64,000 nt of DNA. Source: Chitinophaga rupis. GTDB lineage: Bacteria; Bacteroidota; Bacteroidia; Chitinophagales; Chitinophagaceae. How positions within the stretch are numbered: position 1 is the stretch's first letter; each line of letters begins with the position of its first letter. Below are positions 34,310 through 43,474 of this stretch, piece by piece. The notes beneath the pieces were generated by a model, which did no database searches, had not been told where the DNA came from, and was given only the letters and a program-made list of their open reading frames with translations. The position numbers and the translations under genes were made by a program. The stretch lies in NCBI RefSeq assembly GCF_900109685.1, contig NZ_FOBB01000001.1:620001-684000 (forward strand), given 5' to 3'.

Positions 34310-35629
34310 ATGAGATCAACTATCATATTTTGTACACTGCTGTTAGGGTTCATGCAAGGGTATGCCCAGCAGGTGCTTACACTGGACCAGGCCATAGACC
34401 TGGCCCTGAAGAACAACTACGATATCAGGCTGGCGCAGAATGATGCAGCGATCTATGCAAACGATTATGCCTATGCAAACATGGCTTTTGTACCCCGTGT
34501 TAATGCAACCGCGGGCAGAACCTGGAGCCATACCCGCACCAAGCAGGAATTTGCCAATGGCAATAAGCGGGATACCAGCGGTATTAAAAGTAACAACTAC
34601 ACCGGCAACGTAAATCTTAACTGGACTTTGTTTGACGGGCTGCGCATGTTCACCTCCCGCGAGCGCCTGGAAAGCCTCCGCGACCTGGGCGGCCTGGCCC
34701 TGCGCGATCAAATGATCAATACCATTGCCGATATTATTAATGGCTATTACGATATAGTGCAGCAAAAACAGCAGCTGCGCAATCTCTCAGAGCAGATGTC
34801 TATTTCTGAAGAAAGAGTAAAGCTGTCGGATGCAAAGTTCCAGACCGGGCTGGGGCCTAAAACAGACCTGCTGCAATCCCGCGTGGACTACAACGCGCAA
34901 AAAGCGGCATACCTGCGCCAGCAAACCGTTATCTCACAGCGCAAGGCAGCCCTGAACCAGCTAATGGTGGTAGCTGTGGCTAACACCACCTATGAGGTGG
35001 AAGATTCTATTCCCATTAACCTGGAGCTGGTCTATGGTAACCTGCAGCAGGAGATTATGCGTAATAACGCGGCGCTGAAAGTAGCGCAGCAAAACCTGTT
35101 CATTTCACAGATTGATCTGAAAACCGCTAAGGGCGCCTATTTTCCGGTAGTGTCCTTTAACTCTGCATACAACTTCAGCCGGGTAAATTCCAATGCAGCC
35201 ACCAACTCCTTCAGCCCTATCTTTAACCAGAACGGTGTGTTCAACTACGGCTTTACCGCTACCATTCCTATTTTCAACGGACTGGATGTAAAAAGACAGG
35301 TAAAAAATGCTAAGCTGAATGTGGAGTACCAGAAGCTATGGCTGGAGAATGCGCAAACACGCGTCAGTCTCAGCATCGATTCTACTTTTAAGAACTACGA
35401 GTATTACAAACAATCTGTAACCCTGGAAGAAGAGAATATTGGCCTGGCCCGCGAAAATGCTATGGTAGCCTTAGAGCGTTTCCGGCAGGGTGTTTCCACT
35501 ACCCTGGAAGTAAAGCTGGCCCAGCAAAGCCTGCAGGATGCTTTTAACCGGTTGATCTTAGCGCGGTATAATACCAAGCTGGCAGAAACTGAATTGTTAC
35601 GGTTAAAAGGAGAGCTGCTGAAGCAATGA
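34310..35629 (+). CDS. TolC family outer-membrane efflux channel
   Basis: 439-residue TolC-like protein. The start is ATG 34310, where MRSTIIFCTLLLGFMQGYAQ is a signal peptide; the open frame extends 38 codons upstream but only by reading through the intergenic repeat. Two internally similar halves of coiled helices are visible (LTLDQAIDLALKNNYDIRLA; NLFISQIDLKTAKGAYFPVV), with FDGLRMF and FNGLDVKRQVKNAKLN as repeat motifs. It forms the outer channel for the RND pump encoded upstream. A strong terminator follows. Confidence 0.93.
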   Translation: MRSTIIFCTLLLGFMQGYAQQVLTLDQAIDLALKNNYDIRLAQNDAAIYANDYAYANMAFVPRVNATAGRTWSHTRTKQEFANGNKRDTSGIKSNNYTGNVNLNWTLFDGLRMFTSRERLESLRDLGGLALRDQMINTIADIINGYYDIVQQKQQLRNLSEQMSISEERVKLSDAKFQTGLGPKTDLLQSRVDYNAQKAAYLRQQTVISQRKAALNQLMVVAVANTTYEVEDSIPINLELVYGNLQQEIMRNNAALKVAQQNLFISQIDLKTAKGAYFPVVSFNSAYNFSRVNSNAATNSFSPIFNQNGVFNYGFTATIPIFNGLDVKRQVKNAKLNVEYQKLWLENAQTRVSLSIDSTFKNYEYYKQSVTLEEENIGLARENAMVALERFRQGVSTTLEVKLAQQSLQDAFNRLILARYNTKLAETELLRLKGELLKQ

Positions 35630-35659
35630 TAAGAAGGAATAATAAGCTGGTTGATTAAT

Positions 35660-35697
35660 AAAACGCCCTGACAAATTTAGATCTGTCAGGGCGTTTA
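35660..35697 (+). terminator. Terminator of the RND efflux operon
   Basis: Perfect 14-bp stem TAAACGCCCTGACA (35660-35673) / TGTCAGGGCGTTTA (35684-35697) with a 10-nt loop and a T-rich tail, 31 nt after the TolC stop. Confidence 0.9.
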
Positions 35698-35740
35698 TTT
35701 TATGGTAAAGTAGTTTTAACAAGGCAGGCAACAACAAAAC

Positions 35741-35784
35741 CAGCACATCAGCAAATTCCCCGTCATCCCCACATCTGCGCATTA
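35741..35784. repeat. Intergenic word-type repeat (family 6)
   Basis: CAGCACATCAGCAAATT (35741-35757) and CACATCTGCGCATTA (35770-35784) are variants of the words seen at 55957-55992 (shared CACATCTGCG). The second word runs into the stop codon of the minus-strand gene ending at 35782. Confidence 0.5.
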
Positions 35785-36552
35785 ATCCTGCTGCGCAGCC
35801 GGCTGCTCCTTCTTCTCCTGCTTATACTGCTCAAAGCTTTGTTTAATGTACAGCAGCAGGTCGTAATCCGTTGCATTTTGCAGGAAGTTGTAACCAGGGC
35901 GGTAATGCAGCATAAAGCTGTCCAGCTCCGGGCTTTCCAGCTTCGTCATTTTTGCCACCAGCTCCGGTGAATAGCGGTAATCTATAAACTTTTCCTTTTC
36001 CCAATACAACAGCTGTTCATGGAACTGCTCTTTACGTTTGCGGGTTTTGCTGGGCATCAGGTACGACAATGCTGTTACGGGGTTGGCCGGCAGTGTTTTC
36101 AGCACATCCATGGCGCCCGGCTTTTTATAATTAAAATACTTACCGTATTCTTCCCGTGTAGCCAGTGAATCGTTATGGTAGTTCTTACCCCGTACGTTTA
36201 CCTGCTGCAGGCCAAAGATCCTTTTATTCAGGTAAATGTTGAAGCTGGCTGCTTCCAGCGGGGTTACTATTTCTTTCTTGTAATAGCTTAACATGGAAAA
36301 TTCAATGGTATCACCGGGCATGGCTTCGATCAGGAAGCGGCCGGTTTCATTGGTCATAGCGCCCGTTTGAGTACGCTTGTTAATGATGGTTACAGCAGGC
36401 AGACCGGTTTTGGTATCCGCATCCACCACCATGCCATTCAGCTTTACCTGCTGCGCGCACACAGGCTGTAAACCGGCCAGCAGTAACAGAAGTAGTGATA
36501 AAAGTGCTCCAGTGTATATATACGTATACTGTCTATTTTTCCGAATAGGCAT
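35782..36552 (-). CDS. Exported protein with carboxypeptidase-regulatory-like domain
   Basis: 256-residue exported protein. A signal peptide (about residues 10-34, ending AGLQPVCAQQ) is followed by a CarboxypepD_reg-like beta-sandwich (about 37-120: GMVVDADTKTGLPAVTI, TNETGRFLIEAMPGDTIEF), the domain that also starts SusC proteins. The C-terminal half is charged and helical (KTRKRKEQFHEQLLYWEKEKFI). The start is ATG 36552 rather than the TTG two codons upstream. No enzyme motif is seen; related Bacteroidetes proteins are periplasmic or surface proteins of unknown function. Confidence 0.72.
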   Translation of the reverse strand: MPIRKNRQYTYIYTGALLSLLLLLLAGLQPVCAQQVKLNGMVVDADTKTGLPAVTIINKRTQTGAMTNETGRFLIEAMPGDTIEFSMLSYYKKEIVTPLEAASFNIYLNKRIFGLQQVNVRGKNYHNDSLATREEYGKYFNYKKPGAMDVLKTLPANPVTALSYLMPSKTRKRKEQFHEQLLYWEKEKFIDYRYSPELVAKMTKLESPELDSFMLHYRPGYNFLQNATDYDLLLYIKQSFEQYKQEKKEQPAAQQD

Positions 36553-36906
36553 CGTCAAATATAGTTTTCCCCTCGCAAATGAAAAGTTAAAAAATGGCTA
36601 TCAGCCGTCTTTCTATCCACACATTGCTGACATAGTCCCCAGATATAAGTGCCGCCTGGCGGGCCCTGACATTTATTGGTTACCTTTGGTAATTATACCC
36701 AAATCCTATGCCCTACCGGAATGATTTCGCTGTTCAACGCCACCAGTACGCACTTTATATGAAGCTGGTATCCCCATATGCCCCTCCTAAACCCCGCAAA
36801 GCCAGTGGATTGGCCCGCTGGCCCGATGTTTGTTGTACCCCGGCTGACGGACATTTGTATATCACGTATAACGCAATACTGTACTCAGATCCATCACTTT
36901 CGTAGT
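36553..36906. other. Divergent intergenic region
   Basis: About 350 bp between the divergent exported-protein and GNAT genes. It contains TACCTTTG at 36681-36688, an exact -7 element on the plus strand without a convincing -33 partner, and TATATTTG on the minus strand (36556-36563), only a few bases before the minus-strand ATG. No gene is supported. Confidence 0.5.
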
Positions 36907-37350
36907 ATGCTGCATTTTCGTATAATCGAATACGGTAGTTGTGATTACCAGGATATGGTAGCCTTACGTGATGTGATCTTGCGCAAACCGCTGGGACTTA
37001 CATTCACGCAGGACTATCTGCAACAGGAGATCAACGACTTTCTGATAGGTTGTTATACAAAGGAAAATGATACGGAAGCACTGATCGGGTGCTGCATATT
37101 ATCGCCGGTTGATGAATCCACTATTCAACTCCGGCAAATGGCAGTAGATCAGGCATACCAGGGCAGGGGCATAGGTAGCGGCATTATCAGTTTTGCAGAA
37201 CAGCAGGCCGTACAAAATGGCTTTACAACACTGATGATGCACGCCCGTAAAACAGCGGCGGGCTTTTATGAAAAGCTGGGGTACAAGATCCATGGGAATG
37301 AATTTACGGAAGTAGGCATCGCGCACTATGAAATGATGAAAGCACTGTAA
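36907..37350 (+). CDS. GNAT family N-acetyltransferase
   Basis: 147-residue acetyltransferase. The start MLHFRIIEYGSCDYQDM at 36907 gives a standard GNAT N-terminus; 43 codons of open frame upstream do not look coding. The acetyl-CoA loop is QAYQGRGIGSGIISFAE (about residues 82-98) and the C-terminal AAGFYEKLGYKIHG is typical of ElaA/GNAT proteins. The substrate is unknown. It stands alone before the second SusC gene, separated from it by 154 nt. Confidence 0.85.
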   Translation: MLHFRIIEYGSCDYQDMVALRDVILRKPLGLTFTQDYLQQEINDFLIGCYTKENDTEALIGCCILSPVDESTIQLRQMAVDQAYQGRGIGSGIISFAEQQAVQNGFTTLMMHARKTAAGFYEKLGYKIHGNEFTEVGIAHYEMMKAL

Positions 37351-37504
37351 CTGTATGTATGCACTTTAGAGATGTCCGCATCAAAAAAAAGAACAACAGG
37401 AAGCCATGAAAGGGTGAAAACTGAACAAGTGAAACCATGATTTATTGAAAGCCATTCACCTTTCGCTGGTAGATCACCGCGTAATCAAAAATCTCGCATA
37501 TATT

Positions 37505-40500
37505 ATGAAAAGCCATGTACTCGCCGGGTTAGGGCTGTGCTGTCTTTTTTATTGTACCACCGGCAAAGCGCAGTCGGATACCACAGCGCCGGTACGTAAA
37601 GATTCAACAGTTCAGCAGGATACTACCAAAAAAGACACAACCATACGTAAAGATACTACAGGTGGGCAACCAGCTAACTCCGGGGTAATACTACCGGATA
37701 GCACTAAAAAAACACAAACAGATACATCCGGTAAAACGGCACAGGAAACCTCCCGCAAGCCGGCGCAGGACACCGGGCTGATAGTGCCGGGTGGCAATGC
37801 CACTACCACGCCGCAATCAACCGGGCCTAAATTTGCCGTTAACGGTCAGGTGCAGGATACAGCTAATACGCCCATCCCGGGCGCCAAGGTGTTGAACAAG
37901 AACACCGGCCAGGCCGTAATGTCCGACCCAACAGGTAAGTTCACTATACAGGCAGCTAACAACGATGTGATCGTGGTATCGGCTGTTTCGTATGGAGAGC
38001 AATCCATACCGGTGAAAGGGCAGGAGCCGATCAATGTATCACTAAAAGCCGCTGCATCCGGGCAAAAACAGCTGTCGGAAGTAGTGGTAACCGCACTGGG
38101 TATCCGCAAAAATTCCCGCGCCGTAGGTTACGCACTGCAGGAAGTAGGCGGTAATGCTGTACAGGAAGCCAAGGAAGTGAACTTTGTGAACGCGCTGTCC
38201 GGTAAGGTAGCGGGCCTGCAGGTTAGCACCAATACCGGCTCCATGGGCGGCTCTACCAAAATGACCATCCGCGGTAATAAATCCATCCTGGGCGATAACA
38301 ATGCCTTTATTGTGGTAGATGGGGTACCCATTATCAACAACGTACTTAATGAACCCGGCCAGCAGAACGGTGGCGGCGGTTATGATTACGGCAGCCCCAT
38401 ACAGGATATTAACCCTGAAGATATAGAGAACATCTCTGTACTGAAAGGCGCAGCTGCTACTGCACTGTACGGCAGCCGCGGATCCAATGGCGTGCTGCTG
38501 ATCACAACTAAAAAGAAACCGGATACAGATAAAGGCCTGGGCATTACCTACAGCCTGAATGCGCAGATAGACCAGGTATATAAATTACCGAATTACCAGA
38601 ACCAGTATGGTGGCGGTTATACCGGATTTGATACCTTGTACTACAACCAGCACCCGGAAGCTTTCCTGAATGAGCAGGCTGCAACATATGATGATAATAA
38701 TGGCAAAGGCCGTTATGACCTGATGCCGCAGTTCTATGCGGATGAATCCTGGGGACCTAAATTAGATGGCCGCCAGGTGCGCCACTACTGGTCATTTGAT
38801 AAGGATAAAGGCAACCCGGATTTTGGAAAAACCGCACCTTGGGCGCCACAGCCGAATAATGTAAGGGACTTCTACAAAACAGGTACTACGCTTACAAATA
38901 ATATTGCCGTTGCAGGCAATAGCGATAAAGGATCTATCCGCTTCTCTTACGGTAATACCAAACAAACCTTTGTATTACCCAATGCATCCTTAAACAGGAA
39001 TAACGTTTCCGTAAACGGTAATTACCAGCTGGCCAAGAATTTAAATGCCGTAGCATCTGTTAACTACAGCATACTACAGGCAAAAGGCCGCCCCGGTACC
39101 GGCTTTACAGGCCCCAACCCTACCCTGCAGTTCACCATGTTTGGCCAGCGGCAGCTGGATATGAACAGGGCCAAGAACTATGTGTATCCGGATGGATCGC
39201 AGATCACCTGGAACCGCACCACCTGGGACGATGCTACCGTGAAGTTCAGCAACGGCCCTTACTGGAACAGCTATCGCGATTATGAGAATGATTCCCGTAA
39301 CCGCCTGTTTGGCCAGGTAGGACTTGACTATACCGTGCTGCCCTGGTTAACGCTGAGTGGCCGTGTGTTCATGGATCAGTATAATATGCAGGCAGAGGAG
39401 AGAATGTCGCAGCAGCCCAACATTACCGGCTCTTACGTAAAACGTATCCGCGACTCCCGTGAAATGAACTACCAGTTCACTGCCGACATCAATAAAAAAT
39501 TCGGCGATCTTACACTGGATGCAACCCTGGGTGGTAACATACTGCACCGCAAAGCCACCACCACCGGCGGTTCTACAGTAGGCGGCCTTATTATACCCGG
39601 TGTGTATAACCTGAATAATTCCATACAAACCGCCCAGCCCATAGATCAGTACTATGAAAAGCAGATCAACTCTGCTTTTGCAACCGCCACTTTAGGTTAC
39701 AAGAACTTCCTGTTCCTGGACCTTACCGGCCGCAGCGACTGGAGCTCTACGATCAATGTAGATAATAATCCATACATCTACCCCTCCGCATCCCTTTCAC
39801 TGGTATTCTCTGACCTGCTGAAATGGAAGTGGATGGACTTTGGCAAGATCCGCGGTAGCTTAGCTGCTGTAGGCAGCGATACCGATCCTTTTCAGGTGTA
39901 TGATACCTACGCTTTCATACCGCCCTTTGGCTCCAACCCGGTTACGCAGTTCTCCTCGGTTAAGAACAACCTGAACCTGAAACCGGAACGTACCAATGAG
40001 TATGAGTTTGGTACAGAAATGCGCTTCCTGGATAGCCGTATAGGCTTTGACGTTACCTATTATAACAGGAAGACCAAAGATCAGATCATTAGCATGCCGG
40101 TACCTACCGCAACCGGTTTCAGCTTTTTGGTAGTGAATGGCGGCAGCGTACGTAACCAGGGTTTTGAAGTTGGTTTGAACCTGAACCCCATTCGTCTGAA
40201 AGGTGGTTTCCGCTGGGATATTAATGCCAACTTTGCCCGCAACCGTAACAAGCTGCTGGATATGAACATTGACCAGTTTGATACCCAGCTGGACCAGCTG
40301 ACACTGGCTATAGACCGCCGTACAAAGAAAGTAGCTATTGCCGCCGTAGTAGGCAGCGCACTGGGCACCATTATGGGTACGGATTATGTGTATGATGAAC
40401 AGGGCCGGAAGAAGGTAACGGCACAGGGCTTTTACCAGGCATCTGCTATTAAAGCTATCGGCAACGCCAACCCTGATTATGTAGGCGGTGTTACCAACAG

Positions 40501-40999
40501 CTTCTCTTTTAAAGGTATTTATTTAAGCGCCCTGGTTGACTTCCAGCATGGTGGCGACTTCTTCTCTTACACCAATCTGTATGGTAAAAAATCCGGCCTG
40601 CTGGATGTAACTGCAGAAAACAACATTCGTGAGAACGGTATTATTGTACCCGGTGTAACGGATGATGGTAAGGAAAATACCGTAAAGATCTCTGCCAAAG
40701 ACCACTTCAGCCAGAACTTTGGTAATGTGATCAGTAAAGCGGACCTGTATGATGCCAGCTATGTTTACCTGCGTGAAGTAAAGCTGGGTTATAACTTCCC
40801 GGAATCATGGTATAAAAAGATAGGCGCACAGGCAGCCCGTATTTCTCTGTACGGCCGTAACCTGTGGCTGATACATAGTAACGCGCCGAATGTGGATCCC
40901 TCCAACATTACCAACTCTGCCTCCAACGTGCAGGGTATTGAAGGGGGTGCGCTGCCATCATTGCGTTCCTATGGTGTGAACCTGAATGTTTCTTTTTAA
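37505..40999 (+). CDS. SusC/RagA family transporter with long Thr/Asp/Lys-rich N-terminal linker
   Basis: 1164-residue TonB-linked outer-membrane transporter. The start is ATG 37505 (MKSHVLAGLGLCCLFYCTTG signal peptide); an in-frame TTG lies 60 nt upstream. Between the signal peptide and the carboxypeptidase-regulatory-like domain (about 115-200) is an unusual ~90-residue low-complexity segment rich in D-T-T-K, with repeats such as KKDTTIRKDTTGG. Then come EVVVTALGIRKN (TonB-box-like), a plug with LKGAAATALYGSRGSNGV and a barrel ending GVNLNVSF. It pairs with the SusD-like gene 18 nt downstream. Confidence 0.95.
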   Translation: MKSHVLAGLGLCCLFYCTTGKAQSDTTAPVRKDSTVQQDTTKKDTTIRKDTTGGQPANSGVILPDSTKKTQTDTSGKTAQETSRKPAQDTGLIVPGGNATTTPQSTGPKFAVNGQVQDTANTPIPGAKVLNKNTGQAVMSDPTGKFTIQAANNDVIVVSAVSYGEQSIPVKGQEPINVSLKAAASGQKQLSEVVVTALGIRKNSRAVGYALQEVGGNAVQEAKEVNFVNALSGKVAGLQVSTNTGSMGGSTKMTIRGNKSILGDNNAFIVVDGVPIINNVLNEPGQQNGGGGYDYGSPIQDINPEDIENISVLKGAAATALYGSRGSNGVLLITTKKKPDTDKGLGITYSLNAQIDQVYKLPNYQNQYGGGYTGFDTLYYNQHPEAFLNEQAATYDDNNGKGRYDLMPQFYADESWGPKLDGRQVRHYWSFDKDKGNPDFGKTAPWAPQPNNVRDFYKTGTTLTNNIAVAGNSDKGSIRFSYGNTKQTFVLPNASLNRNNVSVNGNYQLAKNLNAVASVNYSILQAKGRPGTGFTGPNPTLQFTMFGQRQLDMNRAKNYVYPDGSQITWNRTTWDDATVKFSNGPYWNSYRDYENDSRNRLFGQVGLDYTVLPWLTLSGRVFMDQYNMQAEERMSQQPNITGSYVKRIRDSREMNYQFTADINKKFGDLTLDATLGGNILHRKATTTGGSTVGGLIIPGVYNLNNSIQTAQPIDQYYEKQINSAFATATLGYKNFLFLDLTGRSDWSSTINVDNNPYIYPSASLSLVFSDLLKWKWMDFGKIRGSLAAVGSDTDPFQVYDTYAFIPPFGSNPVTQFSSVKNNLNLKPERTNEYEFGTEMRFLDSRIGFDVTYYNRKTKDQIISMPVPTATGFSFLVVNGGSVRNQGFEVGLNLNPIRLKGGFRWDINANFARNRNKLLDMNIDQFDTQLDQLTLAIDRRTKKVAIAAVVGSALGTIMGTDYVYDEQGRKKVTAQGFYQASAIKAIGNANPDYVGGVTNSFSFKGIYLSALVDFQHGGDFFSYTNLYGKKSGLLDVTAENNIRENGIIVPGVTDDGKENTVKISAKDHFSQNFGNVISKADLYDASYVYLREVKLGYNFPESWYKKIGAQAARISLYGRNLWLIHSNAPNVDPSNITNSASNVQGIEGGALPSLRSYGVNLNVSF

Positions 41000-41017
41000 A
41001 ACAACAAACTAACGGAG

Positions 41018-42481
41018 ATGCTTACACGATATTTAAAATATAGCTGCTATCTTTTATTGAGTTGCCTGGCGATAGCAGGTTGCAAAAAACTGGAAGATAT
41101 TAATCACGATCCTACCAAGCCCACCACTACGCAGCCGCAGTATTTGCTGACCGGCGCTGAGAAATCGGCCATGGATATCCTCTACGCCGGCCCGCAGAAC
41201 GGCCGTATAGGCATGCCTTACGCACAATACTGGACCGGGAATGATAAGGCTAACGACAGCCGTTATTTGCTGGATGAAGGCATTAACGGCGGGCTATGGG
41301 ATAACCTGTACAGCGTATCGCTCCATAACCTGGATCAGATCATACAGATGAACCGCGCAACACCCATTGCCAATTCGAAGAACCAGATTGCCATTGCACA
41401 GATCCTGAAAGCATGGATCATACAGTTCTTATCAGATGCGTATGGTAACGTGCCCTACACGCAGGCATTTAAGCTGAATGAAAATAACCTGCGCCCAGCG
41501 TATGATGATGCCAAAACCATTTATAAGTCCCTGATAGATACCCTGGCTATGCAGGCTGCCGGCATGGACCCTTCCCTGGCCAGCTTTGACGCCGGTGATG
41601 TGCTGTACAACGGGAATGTAGCGGCCTGGCAAAAACTGGCTTACTCTTTAATTTTACGCCTGGGCATTCGCATGGCAGATGCCGACCCTGCAGCTGCCAA
41701 AGCCGCGATAGAAGCCAATTTCGCCAAAGCTATGACCAGCAATGCAGATAATGCACAGTTCCAGTACCTGGGCATAGCGCCCAATAAATTTCCTTACAAC
41801 GAATCTGAAAGACCGTTGTCAGAATTTTTTGTAACTGCCACGCTGGTAGATTATATGCAGAGTGTAACAGATCCGCGCCTGGGTATCTACGCGCGTAAAG
41901 CTGCAGACAGTACCTACCGCGGATTGGCTTATGGTACATCAGAAACCAATCCTAACCGCCTGCCGCCGGTGAACTATTCATACCCCGGCAAACGTATATA
42001 TGCTGCAGACATGGCGGGCATTCTGATGACCTACCCTGAAGTAGAGTTTATACTGGCGGAAGCAGCTGCCCGCGGTATGGCTACCGGCGATGCAGCTACC
42101 CACTACCAGAACGGCGTAAAAGCCTCTATGGAATATTGGGGCATAAGCAATGCAGACAGCATAGCCAATTACCTGGCACGTGTACCCTATGTAGCTGGCG
42201 ACTGGCGCAATGTAATAGGCTCTCAGAAATGGCTGGCGCTATACCCGCAGGGCTTCCAGGGCTGGTTTGAAAGAACCCGCCTGAACTTCCAGAAACCCGG
42301 CGGCGACAGCCTGTTCCGTGCCCCGCTAGATGGTTCGCTGGACCCGAATGTAAGCTATGTGCCTTACCGCCTTACTTACCTGGTAAGTGAGCAGCAGCAG
42401 AATAAAGCCAGCTATGACGCTGCAGCCAGCGCCATAGGCGGCGATACCAAGAAAACTAAACTGTGGTGGAATAAACAGTAG
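41018..42481 (+). CDS. SusD/RagB family lipoprotein (SusD_2-like)
   Basis: 487-residue surface lipoprotein. The lipobox is AIAGC (Cys about 23), and the mature start KKLEDINHDPTKPTTTQP is typical of the SusD-like group that carries an N(D)PTxP motif. The middle contains AQILKAWIIQFLSDAYGNVPYTQAF, a family hallmark, and the end has a WFERTRLNFQKPG block. Forms a substrate-capture unit with the SusC-like protein. No hydrolase is linked, so the substrate may be a peptide or glycan (unknown). Confidence 0.93.
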   Translation: MLTRYLKYSCYLLLSCLAIAGCKKLEDINHDPTKPTTTQPQYLLTGAEKSAMDILYAGPQNGRIGMPYAQYWTGNDKANDSRYLLDEGINGGLWDNLYSVSLHNLDQIIQMNRATPIANSKNQIAIAQILKAWIIQFLSDAYGNVPYTQAFKLNENNLRPAYDDAKTIYKSLIDTLAMQAAGMDPSLASFDAGDVLYNGNVAAWQKLAYSLILRLGIRMADADPAAAKAAIEANFAKAMTSNADNAQFQYLGIAPNKFPYNESERPLSEFFVTATLVDYMQSVTDPRLGIYARKAADSTYRGLAYGTSETNPNRLPPVNYSYPGKRIYAADMAGILMTYPEVEFILAEAAARGMATGDAATHYQNGVKASMEYWGISNADSIANYLARVPYVAGDWRNVIGSQKWLALYPQGFQGWFERTRLNFQKPGGDSLFRAPLDGSLDPNVSYVPYRLTYLVSEQQQNKASYDAAASAIGGDTKKTKLWWNKQ

Positions 42482-42517
42482 CCAATTATCACTTGGGGGA
42501 GGCACTGTTCAAATATC

Positions 42518-42548
42518 AGGGCCGTTCTGCTAACAACAGAACGGCCCT
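42518..42548 (+). terminator. Terminator of the second SusC/SusD operon
   Basis: Perfect 12-bp stem AGGGCCGTTCTG (42518-42529) / CAGAACGGCCCT (42537-42548) with a 7-nt loop, followed by TTACTTTTCC. It lies 37 nt after the SusD stop. Confidence 0.88.
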
Positions 42549-42603
42549 TTACTTTTCCTGCAGCTTTTTTCTATTATCTTTAAGCTCCTGAATTTTGAAG
42601 CTG

Positions 42604-43338
42604 ATGAGAAAACTATTATTTGTACTGTTTTTATTGCAGGGCCTGTATGCGGGCCTGCAGGCGCAATCGCTTACGCATTATTATTACAACTGGTACACGT
42701 ATTTTGGTACAGCCGGCATTAACAAACACTGGTCAGTACCTTTTGATGTGCAGTTCCGTATGCGCGATGGCATCAGCACTAAAGGCCAGATCATGATGCG
42801 GGGCGGCCTGCAGTATATGCCTAACAAAAAAACAGGTTACCTGGTCGGTTACGCCCATATACCTACCTATAGCCCTGCTTTGGATGCTTACCAGCCGGAG
42901 CACCGCATTTTTGAGCAGTTCATTTATAAAATGGAAAAGCCCGGCGTGTTTAACATGACACACCGTGCGCGCCTGGAACAGCGCTGGAGCGGGCAAAAAA
43001 CCCGCACCGGCAATAATGGCGATCTGAAATTAACAGACTGGAAATACGGTAACCGTGCCCGTTATTTTAACCGTACCCTGTTCCCGGTGAAGAAGGAAAA
43101 AGAGCCTACCGGTTTTTATGTAGCCCTGCAAAATGAGCTGTTCATGAACCTTTGGGGCAGCGAGATCAATGATAAATTTATAGACCAAAACCGCTTTTTA
43201 ATAGCGCCCGGTTATTCCGTAAAACCTAACCTGAAGGTGGAAGTAGGGTATATGAACCATTACCAGCAATTTGCTTCCGGCGACAAGGCTATGAACCATA
43301 TTGTGCACTTTTCAGTGATACATGAGTTTATGCTATAG
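42604..43338 (+). CDS. DUF2490 family exported protein
   Basis: 244-residue exported protein. The start is ATG 42604 (MRKLLFVLFLLQGLYAGLQA signal peptide); three codons upstream begin with TTG. The mature part is rich in alternating aromatic/charged beta-strands (HYYYNWYTYFGTAGINKHWS, RARLEQRWSG, YFNRTLFPV), as expected for an outer-membrane barrel of the DUF2490 family. It ends in an aromatic-flanked strand (HFSVIHEFML). Function unknown. It is separated from SusD by a terminator. Confidence 0.75.
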   Translation: MRKLLFVLFLLQGLYAGLQAQSLTHYYYNWYTYFGTAGINKHWSVPFDVQFRMRDGISTKGQIMMRGGLQYMPNKKTGYLVGYAHIPTYSPALDAYQPEHRIFEQFIYKMEKPGVFNMTHRARLEQRWSGQKTRTGNNGDLKLTDWKYGNRARYFNRTLFPVKKEKEPTGFYVALQNELFMNLWGSEINDKFIDQNRFLIAPGYSVKPNLKVEVGYMNHYQQFASGDKAMNHIVHFSVIHEFML

Positions 43339-43474
43339 GTCCATAGTCGATCGTCCATAGTCCATTGCATAGATCGTCAATATCTGTTTTACAACAATAT
43401 GCAAAAACATAAATCCCCCGTACTATAATTATAACGCAATAGTCCATGGACCATCGACTATGGACCATGGACTA
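43338..43474. repeat. Word-type inverted repeat between convergent stops (family 1)
   Basis: GGTCCATAGTCGAT (43338-43351) overlaps the last base of the DUF2490 stop and has a perfect 14-bp inverted copy at 43453-43466. A second word GTCCATAGTCCATTGC (43353-43368) faces GCAATAGTCCATGG (43436-43449) and CATGGACTA (43466-43474), the last of which contains the stop of the convergent permease gene. The loop is about 100 nt. Confidence 0.85.

Noticed and set aside
36708..36905. 65-codon plus-strand open frame before the GNAT gene
   Set aside because: No recognisable protein features and it ends just before the real start at 36907.
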